Of a stretch of 42,067 bases of DNA, positions 16,921 to 24,572 are shown one piece after another; positions within the stretch are counted from its first letter, which is position 1, and each line of letters starts with the position of its first letter. Position numbers and translations under genes: made by a program. The DNA is from Candidatus Eiseniibacteriota bacterium (lineage in GTDB: Bacteria > Orphanbacterota > Orphanbacteria > Orphanbacterales > Orphanbacteraceae), in assembly GCA_024276995.1 (NCBI GenBank), contig JAJRWB010000027.1, positions 1-42,067 on the forward strand, written 5' to 3'. The notes under the pieces are model-generated. The model saw only the letters and a program-made list of their open reading frames with translations, was not told the DNA's origin and made no database searches.

Positions 16921-17820
16921 TCCGGATCAACCTGCGAGGGAGCGCCGCCGTGGCGGAAACGGTTCCTCTCGACGAAGACGATCTGCGCATCGTCGGCGAC
17001 GCCCCGGCGGCGAGAAAGGAACTGAAGATTCCGCCGAGTGGAATCGGCAGGATGGTCAATGCCGCCGGACAGAGAATCACGGGGCTCAATGGGAGACTCG
17101 GCTTCGACGATCTGGTCGGCGAGCGCGCTTCGATCCAGGGCCGCATGGAGGAACCGAATTTCTGGGACCGGCCGGTCGAAGCGGCATGTCGAGTGGATCC
17201 GGGAGCTGGCGGGGGTCTACCTCGGGTGGGCGAAGCGGCGCGGTTACACCGCGAAGGTGCTCGGCGAGAACCACGGCGCCGGCGAAGGTAGCTGCGCCGT
17301 GCTCCTCTTGATCGGCGGCATGAACGCCTTCGGGCTCCTTCGGAATGAAGAGGGAGTGCACCGGAAAAGGGTGGAGGAAAAGAAGAGCCTCGCACGATTC
17401 GACTGCACCGTGGCGGTGATCCCCGACGTGCAGGAGGAAAGGGAACGAGGAGCGGACATCCGTCTCAACGTGAAGAAGCTGTCGCCGGCGAGGAGGGGAT
17501 GGAGGATCCGCTCCCTTTCGCGGAGGGTCACCCTCGATTCCGCTCATGGCGAAACACGTCTCGTGTTCCTTTCCGACACCGGGCTGGCCGGCAACCGAAA
17601 ACTGGCGATCGAGTTCTTCCTCTCCTTCCTGCATCACGAGAAAGACGCGCGCGGCGCGAGAAAGAAACCTGCCGCGGGCGTCTGGGGGTCGATCGTGCGG
17701 ACGATGACGATCGGATCGAAGTCATCGGTTGTGGATCACGCCACTCGCATTTCGTTGAGAAACGTGAAGAGCTATCTTTCCGGGAAGATCGACACCCTCC
17801 TTCTCGAGAGGATCTTGTGA
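16917..17820 (+). pseudogene. Degenerate peptide-chain release factor 2 paralogue with a frame break and no GGQ
   Basis: The first frame (from ATG 16917) contains an RF2-like N-terminus, MVNAAGQRITGLNGRLGFDD then MEEPNFWDRP. After a +1 shift near 17166-17185 the second frame reads WIRELAGVYLGWAKRRGYTA and EEGVHRKR, and ends in WGSIVRTMTI and a C-terminus like RF2's. Compared with RF2, about 90 residues of the PCRF domain are missing at the junction. The SPF stop-codon-recognition tripeptide is lost, and the GGQ loop is replaced by SPARRGWRIRS. Third-position G/C bias persists in both frames, which argues that the frames were under selection until recently. The usual RF2 autoregulatory site (CTT TGA C) is absent: CTCGGCTTCGAC stands there. 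It may be a decaying prfB copy or a divergent non-catalytic protein carrying one sequence error. Confidence 0.7.
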
Positions 17821-17854
17821 AACGAGCCCCGTTCCCCGCCCCGCGGAGGCGGCG

Positions 17855-19837
17855 ATGAACGCCGCGTCACCGCGCCCCTTCGACTTCGCCGGCGCGAGCC
17901 GCAGGGAGTGGCTTGTTACCAACGGTCTCGGCGGTTTCGCGATGGGCACGGTGGCGGGCGTTCTCACCCGGCGCTACCACGGGACGCTGATCGCGGCGCT
18001 CGGTGCGCCGACCGGGAGAACCCTTCTCGCGGGCCGATCGGAGGAGGTGCTGCTCTCCGCCGCGGGGGAGATCCCCCTGCACGTCGACCGGAGGCCGGGC
18101 GGCGGGATCGAAGGAGAAGGATACCGCCGGATCCTTTCGTTTCACCTCGACCGGTCGATCCCGGTCTGGGAGTACGAGACCGGCGGCGGCATCCTCGAAA
18201 AGCGGATCTGGATGAAAGAGGGGGCGAACACGACATACGTTCGCTACCTCCTCTCCGCCGGAAGCGCCCGCGTTTCTCTTCGCGTCTCGCCGTGCGTCGC
18301 ATTCCGCGACTACCACGATCTCGCCGGCCCGATCGACCGGGAGATCGGCGTCGCCGCCGCGCCCGGCGGCCTGGAAATCTCGCTTCGCGGCGACCCATAT
18401 CTTAGAATCCTCTCCGCGGCGGGCGAGGCGAAGGCGCGCCCCGGCCGGGCGGGAGAACTCTTCCTCGCCATGGAGGCGTACAGGGGACTCGACGATACGG
18501 AGTCGCTCTTTCGGGCGGGAGACTTCCTCTTCCGCCTCCACCCGGGAGAGGCGGTAACGGTGGTGTTCACCGCCGAGGAGGAGGAAGAGATCGACGGGGA
18601 AAGCGCCCTCGCCGAACGGAGGGAGCGGGACGATCGGCTCCTTCGCCGGGCGGGGGGTCTCATCGCAGGCGCGGGAAGCCTCGCGCCTACGGTGGAGCAG
18701 CTCGTTCTCGCGGCGGACCGGTTCATGGCGAAGCGAAGCCGTCCCGGCGGCGCCCCCGGGCGCACGATCATCGCCGGCTACCCGTGGTTCACCGACTGGG
18801 GACGCGACACGATGATCGCCCTCCCGGGGATCGCTCTTTGCACCGGACGCGAAGAGACGGCGATCGAGATTCTCCGCACCTTCGCCGACCATGTCGACCG
18901 CGGCATGGTTCCGAACCGCTTTCCCGACGACGGCGAGGAAGCGGAGTACAACACGGCGGACGCATCGCTCTGGTTCTTCGAGGCAACGGCCGTCACGGTG
19001 GAGGCGACCGGTAGGACCGATTTTCTCGAAGAGATCTTCCCCGTGCTCGCCGGGATCGTGGAGCATCACGTTCGCGGCACACGGCACAACATCCACGTCG
19101 ATCTCGGCGATGGACTCCTTTACGCCGGCGAACCGGGGGTGCAGCTCACCTGGATGGACGCCATGGTGGACGAGTGGGTGGTGACGCCGCGCATCGGCAA
19201 GCCGGTGGAGATCAACGCCCTGTGGTACAACGCGCTGCGAACCATGGCCGGCTTCGCGGCGCGGCTGGGGGAACCGTTCGACTACTACGAAGAGGCCGCC
19301 GACCGCGTGGCGGCGAGTTTCGACCGCTTCTGGTACGCCGAGGGAGACTACTGCTACGACGTGATCGACTCCCCCGACGGCGATGACGACCCGACGCTCA
19401 GGCCGAACCAGATCCTCGCCGTCTCCCTCCCCTATTCGCCCCTCGACGAGGAGCGCCGGCGCGCGGTGACGGCGCGGTGCGAAATCGATCTTCTCACGCC
19501 GCACGGCCTCCGCTCGCTCGCCCCGGGCGACGAGAACTACAAGGGCCGCTACGGGGGCGACCGCCGTGCGCGGGACGGGGCGTATCACCAAGGGACGGTA
19601 TGGGGATGGCTGATCGGGCCTTTCGCCGCCGCCCATTACAGGGTACACGGCGACGCCGCCCTGGCGCGCGCGTATCTCCTTCCCCTACTCGATACGATCG
19701 ACGAGCACGGCGTGGGAAACCTGAGCGAGATCTTCGACGGCGATGCCCCGTTCACGGCGCGCGGTTGCCCGGCACAGGCGTGGACCGTGGCGGAAGTGCT
19801 CCGGCTGCTCCATCTCACGTCGCCCGGCGCCGCGTGA
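17855..19837 (+). CDS. Glycogen debranching enzyme (amylo-alpha-1,6-glucosidase, GH133)
   Basis: The 660-residue product has the GDE_N domain (about residues 10-240; REWLVTNGLGGFAMGT at the start) and a GDE_C (alpha/alpha)6-barrel (about 280-655). The barrel contains IIAGYPWFTDWGRDTMIALPG, VPNRFPDDGEEAEYNTADAS, WMDAMVDEWVVTPR, KPVEINALWYNAL and YHQGTVWGWLIGPF, which are family hallmarks including acidic catalytic residues. It removes alpha-1,6 branches from glycogen or maltodextrin in the cytoplasm. The start is ATG at 17855 behind CGGAGG. It ends 22 bases from the convergent GH172 gene. No glycogen synthase or phosphorylase is nearby. Confidence 0.9.
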   Translation: MNAASPRPFDFAGASRREWLVTNGLGGFAMGTVAGVLTRRYHGTLIAALGAPTGRTLLAGRSEEVLLSAAGEIPLHVDRRPGGGIEGEGYRRILSFHLDRSIPVWEYETGGGILEKRIWMKEGANTTYVRYLLSAGSARVSLRVSPCVAFRDYHDLAGPIDREIGVAAAPGGLEISLRGDPYLRILSAAGEAKARPGRAGELFLAMEAYRGLDDTESLFRAGDFLFRLHPGEAVTVVFTAEEEEEIDGESALAERRERDDRLLRRAGGLIAGAGSLAPTVEQLVLAADRFMAKRSRPGGAPGRTIIAGYPWFTDWGRDTMIALPGIALCTGREETAIEILRTFADHVDRGMVPNRFPDDGEEAEYNTADASLWFFEATAVTVEATGRTDFLEEIFPVLAGIVEHHVRGTRHNIHVDLGDGLLYAGEPGVQLTWMDAMVDEWVVTPRIGKPVEINALWYNALRTMAGFAARLGEPFDYYEEAADRVAASFDRFWYAEGDYCYDVIDSPDGDDDPTLRPNQILAVSLPYSPLDEERRRAVTARCEIDLLTPHGLRSLAPGDENYKGRYGGDRRARDGAYHQGTVWGWLIGPFAAAHYRVHGDAALARAYLLPLLDTIDEHGVGNLSEIFDGDAPFTARGCPAQAWTVAEVLRLLHLTSPGAA

Positions 19838-19859
19838 ACCGCGCCGGATATGCGCCCGT

Positions 19860-22406
19860 TCAGTCCGAGAGGTTGCGCAACGCGGCAACACCGCCCGGGT
19901 CGTTGACGCGAAGGGAGAACCCCCACCCGGCGATGTACTGATCGACCTTGACCACGATCTCGTTCTCCCCTTTCTCCACGTCCGCGACGAAGCGGTCATC
20001 GTCCGCGGCATACCCCCTGTGGACATGGTTCCGCCATACTTCGCGCCCATTCACCCACACGGCGAGGCCGTCGTCGCCTCCCATGGAAAAGAGCACCTCG
20101 CGCGCGGCAGGGGCGACGGCGCGCGTCGCCGCGTACGCCACGCGATGGGCGCCCCCCCCGAGGAGGGAGCGTAAATCGACATACCCGGAAGTGTCGGCCT
20201 TCGCCTCGATCCAGCGGACCGGTCTCCCTCCCAAGCCCGTGTAGGGGCCGGCGGGAACGACGCCTCCCGCGCGGCATTCCTTTTCGGGGGGAAATGCTTT
20301 CTCGAAACCGAGGTCGTACCGGTTTTCGAACGGTCCCACCACGCGCCACCGGGTAAGAAACGGACCCGCCGGATCGAGGAGAAGGCCGTCCAACAGGGCG
20401 ATCACCCTCTCTTCCCCCTTCAAAACCGGCCGCACCGGGGCCGAGGCGTCGAGGAGGAGTTCGAGTTCTCCCGCCTTGAGAAGAAGTCGCACCGGGTCGG
20501 AAAGATTCACCGGTTCGAGACGATCGGCATCGCACCGCAGACGCCGCACCAGGCTCGTCCCTTCGAAAGAAACATCCACCTCACCAAAGGTGGGGGCGCG
20601 CGCGAACACGAGACGGACGTCGTACGTTCCGGATACGGGAACATCGGCCGTCGCGCGAACCGGGCGCGAAGAACCGTCGAGGAGCGCGAGAAGCGGGAGA
20701 GAGTCCGCCGCGCCGGGCGGGTCGATCCACGCGGTCGAGAAATCGGACCAACGTGCAATCGATTTATATTGAAACGAATCGGACGGAGCCTCCGTTTTCA
20801 GCGGCCGGATGTACGCCGGGTAGAGCGGCCTGCCCGGAAGAAATGAAAGCCCGTCCGGAATAGCGCTGGTGGGCGCGCCCTCCCCCTCCTGGTACCAGAG
20901 CGCCACCGAAGCGTAGATGCACCCCTCCTCCGAATTCCTGTCGCCATGTTCGAAGGAGAACTCGATAGATGAACGGAAAGGGATCCTGTCGGGGATATGA
21001 AACCGGAACGCGGAGAAGCGGGGGGCGTTTTCACGATCCACGAAGGAGGCGCCGTGGAACGGTCGCGGCTCGCCCGCCTTCGCGAAGTACCAGCCCGAGT
21101 TGAAATAGTCCTCCGTGCCGGTGCCGCTCAAGGCGTGCTTCTCGTCGCCGTCCACCACGACCCTCTCGTCCCCCTCGAGGAAGCCCTCCTTCCCGGCGGC
21201 GATGACGCTGAGCATCGTCCCGGCGTAGAACCCCCTCCCTCGCGTGGAGAGGAGTGCGACGCGCTTCCCCTTTTCGCTCCGCTGCTCCTTCCAGAGGGCG
21301 TGGAAACGAAGACCGGTGCGCGGCGCGGTGCGATCGACAAGGAGCGCGGCATCGCATTTTCCGCCCACCGGCCCTCGAAGGGTGATCCGGGCACGGTCGA
21401 AGGGCATGGGAAACCGGAGAATGCCGCAACCGCCGGCGGCGATGATCGCGCACGACCGGACCGTGGCCGGCAGGAAAGCGCTCCCGAAAAGATCCGCCAG
21501 CGGCACTAGAACCGAAGGCTTCTCCTCGCCGTCCCACGATGCCGCGAGCGTCCATTCGCGCAGCGTCCGCGCGGGATCCGCCACGCAAAGACGAAGTTCC
21601 GCCACCGATCCGGGCGCATCGCTCTCAAAAAGAACCACCTCGTCGCCGCTCGCGTCGATCGTCGCTTCACTGCGATGCACCTCCATCGACGCCGCGCCGG
21701 GCACGGTCCACGGGGCGTTCATCGACGGGCGCGCCGGGAGAGCCGCCAAGGCGGCGCGGGCGGCCGCGAGACGGCGTTCCACGGCCGAAGCGGCGGGAAA
21801 GGAGAAGCTCTTCATCCGGCCCGCCCCGGCGAGTCGCTCCACATTGATCTGGTAGAAGCGCAGCCCCTCGGTGGCGGTAATCCGAACCGATTCGCGAAAG
21901 GGTATCGGGATGTAGGAGAAACAGACGCCGCCGAACCGTTTCGACCCGCCCACGAAAGGATCGATGAAGGGAGGGAGTTTCCCGGAAAAGAGTTCTTCCA
22001 GGGAAGCGTCGAGCGCTGGCTCGTCGGCGCCGTCGATATAGATGCGAAGGTTCGATGATCTCCCCGGCCAGGTGAGCCAGATCCGCCGCACCACGCCCGG
22101 CCCATCCGTCTCGGCGAGAACGAACTCTCCCCGGTCGTCGCGCCGGAGGGCGGAGAAGGTTCCGGCGAAACCGTCGTCGTTTCCCCCGGTACGGTCGAAG
22201 CTGGAGAAGAGAAGTTCCTTCCCCTCGCTTTGCCGGGAAAGCGCGGTCAGATCACCGTCGAGGAAGAGCCACGGATCGCCCGGCGCGTCGTCCCCCCCGC
22301 CCCGCCCGGCGCAACGACTCAGGAGAAGCGAGATGATAATCGCCGCCGCAACCCCCCAGGGGCCGCGCGTCGAACACGATCGATGAAGCGGCGTCCCCGC
22401 GACCAC
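19860..22406 (-). CDS. DUF2961 (GH172) lipoprotein with extra C-terminal sandwich domains
   Basis: The 848-residue lipoprotein (lipobox LLSRC near residue 32) contains a DUF2961 domain, recognisable from DGPGVVRRIWLTWPG, FYQINVERL, FLEGDERVVVDGDEKHALSG, GTGTEDYFNSGWYF, and FSFEHGDRNSEEGCIYASVA. Characterised GH172 enzymes cleave fructofuranoside or arabinofuranoside linkages; the substrate here is unknown. The C-terminal 250 residues form one or two beta-sandwich domains, ending in a PA14-like segment (VVGPFENRYDLGFEKAFPPE, GGDDGLAVWVNGREVWRNHV). It would act at the cell surface or periplasm. The start is GTG at 22406 behind GGGGAGG. It is convergent with the debranching enzyme and possibly linked functionally to polysaccharide use. 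Confidence 0.83.
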   Translation of the reverse strand: MVAGTPLHRSCSTRGPWGVAAAIIISLLLSRCAGRGGGDDAPGDPWLFLDGDLTALSRQSEGKELLFSSFDRTGGNDDGFAGTFSALRRDDRGEFVLAETDGPGVVRRIWLTWPGRSSNLRIYIDGADEPALDASLEELFSGKLPPFIDPFVGGSKRFGGVCFSYIPIPFRESVRITATEGLRFYQINVERLAGAGRMKSFSFPAASAVERRLAAARAALAALPARPSMNAPWTVPGAASMEVHRSEATIDASGDEVVLFESDAPGSVAELRLCVADPARTLREWTLAASWDGEEKPSVLVPLADLFGSAFLPATVRSCAIIAAGGCGILRFPMPFDRARITLRGPVGGKCDAALLVDRTAPRTGLRFHALWKEQRSEKGKRVALLSTRGRGFYAGTMLSVIAAGKEGFLEGDERVVVDGDEKHALSGTGTEDYFNSGWYFAKAGEPRPFHGASFVDRENAPRFSAFRFHIPDRIPFRSSIEFSFEHGDRNSEEGCIYASVALWYQEGEGAPTSAIPDGLSFLPGRPLYPAYIRPLKTEAPSDSFQYKSIARWSDFSTAWIDPPGAADSLPLLALLDGSSRPVRATADVPVSGTYDVRLVFARAPTFGEVDVSFEGTSLVRRLRCDADRLEPVNLSDPVRLLLKAGELELLLDASAPVRPVLKGEERVIALLDGLLLDPAGPFLTRWRVVGPFENRYDLGFEKAFPPEKECRAGGVVPAGPYTGLGGRPVRWIEAKADTSGYVDLRSLLGGGAHRVAYAATRAVAPAAREVLFSMGGDDGLAVWVNGREVWRNHVHRGYAADDDRFVADVEKGENEIVVKVDQYIAGWGFSLRVNDPGGVAALRNLSD

Positions 22407-22548
22407 TGCGACCTCCCCGGCGAAGAACTCTCTTCCGCATGCGAAGCCTACCGTATCATTTCGCCCGGTTGTCGTCGATGTGCAACGGCGCCCGCCGCCG
22501 GTCGCCGCACCCACCGGTTTCTTCCCGCACCTTCCCACATCCGCCCGC

Positions 22549-22580
22549 GAAGAAGCGGGACGCCGTTTCCGGCGTCCCGC
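22549..22580 (-). terminator. Strong hairpin terminator after the G-x-x-G-x-W repeat lipoprotein
   Basis: GCGGGACGCCG and CGGCGTCCCGC form a perfect 11-bp stem (22580-22555 on the minus strand) with a GAAA tetraloop, followed by TTCTTC. It lies 64 bases after the lipoprotein stop at 22644 and before the GH172 start at 22406. Confidence 0.6.
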
Positions 22581-22643
22581 GCGCGTTCCCGATCATCTTG
22601 CCGAAAGGAGTCTTTCGGAGAACGCGAAGGAGTGATCCCTCCT

Positions 22644-23810
22644 CTACAGGTCGGTCGCCGATGCCTCCTCGCCGCCGGCCGGGTCGGCGGGTGGAGAATC
22701 GCCGCCGTCGGGATCGAGGGAGGCGTCGCAATTCGCCCGCCATTCCCCCTGGAAGAAGCCGCGCACCGCCGGCCTGTCGAAGGAAGCGGCATCGGTGCCG
22801 TCTCCGCCCCCGCCGGCCCACGCCGGCGCCGACCACACGCCTCTCAGCGCGCCCGCCACCGAGTTGCGGCCGTGCCAGTTGCCGTGAAACGTGCCTCCCG
22901 CGCGGTCGGGGGCATGATCCCACACTCCCCGGAGAAGCCCGCGGAATTCACCACCCCGCCCGATGTACTTTCCGAAGAAGACTTGGTTTCCTTCCTCGTT
23001 CACCCCCCAATGGCCCTTCAGGAAACCGTGGGAGAGTCCGAAGCGGGAAGTCCAGCGCCCCCGGAAGATGCCGCGATCGGGACCGGTGGGCATCCATTTT
23101 CCGGAAAGGAAACCGCGCGGACAGAAATAATCCTTCACCAGGAAAGCGTGGATGGCGAACTGGTTGCCCCCCGTACCGACGTCGATCACCTCGTCGAGCG
23201 AGTCGAGATCGGTGAGAAGATAATTCACTTCGAAATCACCGAGACGGATCTTCAGTTCGTTCACCTCGCCGGTTTTCGCGGCCACGTCTCCCCGGGGATC
23301 GAAAAGCGTAAGGAGCACGCCGTCCAGGCCGGGCGCGGTACTCGATACGAGCTCGACGAGCTTCCGATCGGTGCGGGGCCTCACGATGTGATCTTCCGGC
23401 TCGAATCGGATCAGCCGCTCCACCACGATGGCGCCGTCCACCGCCAGGGCGATCGAACCGCTCCAGTCGGTCGGATCGGTGACGGACGAGTCGTATTCGA
23501 GCATTCCCCAGGTGAGCCTCACCGAGTAGACGTCGGTGTTCGCATCGGCGCCGAGGGTCAGCACCGCGGGATCCTCTCCGAAGGCGTCTTCCGCCGCCAC
23601 GCCGTCATTTTCGTTTTTCATCAACTCGGGGTCGCCGAAGCCGACTTCCTCGTCGCTCATGTTGTAGCCGCCGAAGGAGGACTCGAGATCGAGCTGTCCT
23701 CCATCATCGGCGCCGGGTGCGGTAGCCGGACCATCGTTGCTCGAACATCCGGCGAACAGGAAGAGGAGACCCACACAGACCAGAACGTTCAGCACAATTC
23801 TCACTCTCAC
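22644..23810 (-). CDS. Lipoprotein with seven G-x-x-G-x-W repeats
   Basis: A signal peptide with lipobox (LLFLFAGCSS) precedes an acidic linker and a domain of about 150 residues. The C-terminal part (about residues 230-365) carries seven short motifs of the form G-[aromatic or aliphatic]-x-G-x-W: GFLSGKW, GIFRGRW, GFLKGHW, GLLRGVW, GTFHGNW, GALRGVW and GFFQGEW. Spacing is variable, mostly 15 to 30 residues. I do not recognise a named family with certainty; the pattern suggests a repeat of one beta-hairpin per motif. The start is GTG at 23810, six bases after AAGGAGAGG; an overlapping TTG is too close to that site. It is followed by a strong terminator. Function is unknown. Confidence 0.75.
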   Translation of the reverse strand: MRVRIVLNVLVCVGLLFLFAGCSSNDGPATAPGADDGGQLDLESSFGGYNMSDEEVGFGDPELMKNENDGVAAEDAFGEDPAVLTLGADANTDVYSVRLTWGMLEYDSSVTDPTDWSGSIALAVDGAIVVERLIRFEPEDHIVRPRTDRKLVELVSSTAPGLDGVLLTLFDPRGDVAAKTGEVNELKIRLGDFEVNYLLTDLDSLDEVIDVGTGGNQFAIHAFLVKDYFCPRGFLSGKWMPTGPDRGIFRGRWTSRFGLSHGFLKGHWGVNEEGNQVFFGKYIGRGGEFRGLLRGVWDHAPDRAGGTFHGNWHGRNSVAGALRGVWSAPAWAGGGGDGTDAASFDRPAVRGFFQGEWRANCDASLDPDGGDSPPADPAGGEEASATDL

Positions 23811-24015
23811 CAACCTCTCCTTTCCATGCGGGGAAGCATGCGACCCGTCGCGGCGGGCCGTGTCCGCTTTCCTTTGCAAAGATCGTTCCCGAAGGGATGC
23901 CCGGCGTGAGGTTCGTTTTAACGTGCTGAAAGAAAAGCGGTTCCGGCCGGCCGCCGTCGCGCGGGGCGCGGCCGGACGCATCGGCACCGGCGGAGATGGT
24001 ACAACCGTGGGCACG

Positions 24016-24039
24016 CGGTCGTTCCAATCCGAACGACCG
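24016..24039 (-). repeat. Nine-bp-stem inverted repeat downstream of the PPC gene
   Basis: CGGTCGTTC (24016-24024) and GAACGACCG (24031-24039) are exact inverted arms around a six-base loop, 16 bases after the PPC/DUF296 stop. No T-run follows on the minus strand, so it is a possible 3' stabilising hairpin or weak terminator rather than a classic one. Confidence 0.45.
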
Positions 24040-24054
24040 GCGAAGAGGAAGGGG

Positions 24055-24480
24055 TCAGTGGTCCATGAGGGCGAGATCGACTTCCGGATCGATGGTTCTG
24101 TGGATCGGCACCGGGAACGGACGGAGGAAGACTTCCGCCGTCACGCTCACCACGCCGGAGAAGAGATGTCCTCCGCGGACCTTTCCCTTCGTGAAGCCGA
24201 AGATGCCGTGGAGATGGGGAAATGGTTCGCCGTCGCGAAGGGTCACGTTCCCCGAAAGAGCGAGGAGTTCCCAGCTCCCGTCGAGGGTGAATCTGTCGTA
24301 CTCTTTCCTTTCGACGTCGAAGTAGCCGAGCTCGATCTCCCTCAACGCGCCGATGCCGGTGACCGAAGCGGCGCGCATCCCCTTCTCCATCGCCACGTCG
24401 CGCAGTGCGCCGCAGATCTCCTCGCCCCTGTCGACTCTTACGCAGAAAACACCGCCCGTTCTCGATTGCCAGATCTGCAT
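24055..24480 (-). CDS. PPC/DUF296-domain protein
   Basis: The 141-residue protein is a single PPC (plants and prokaryotes conserved, DUF296) domain. Seen are VFCVRVDRGEEICGALRD, ASVTGIGALREIELGYFD, LLALSGNVT, PHLHGIFGF and GGHLFSGVVSVTAEVFL. The conserved histidines of HLHG and GGHL could bind a metal ion in the trimer. Bacterial members are usually annotated as DNA-binding by analogy with plant AT-hook proteins, but there is no AT-hook here and the role is unknown. The start at 24480 is set by AAGGAGGA just upstream. It diverges from the membrane/TPR gene at 24573. Confidence 0.85.
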   Translation of the reverse strand: MQIWQSRTGGVFCVRVDRGEEICGALRDVAMEKGMRAASVTGIGALREIELGYFDVERKEYDRFTLDGSWELLALSGNVTLRDGEPFPHLHGIFGFTKGKVRGGHLFSGVVSVTAEVFLRPFPVPIHRTIDPEVDLALMDH

Positions 24481-24572
24481 CGCTCCTCCTTTCGTCCGCC
24501 ATGAGCATAGCACACGGCGCCGGCGGGGGTGAGACCGTGTTTTCCGCTCCGCCGGCGTGTTATAAAGAAACG

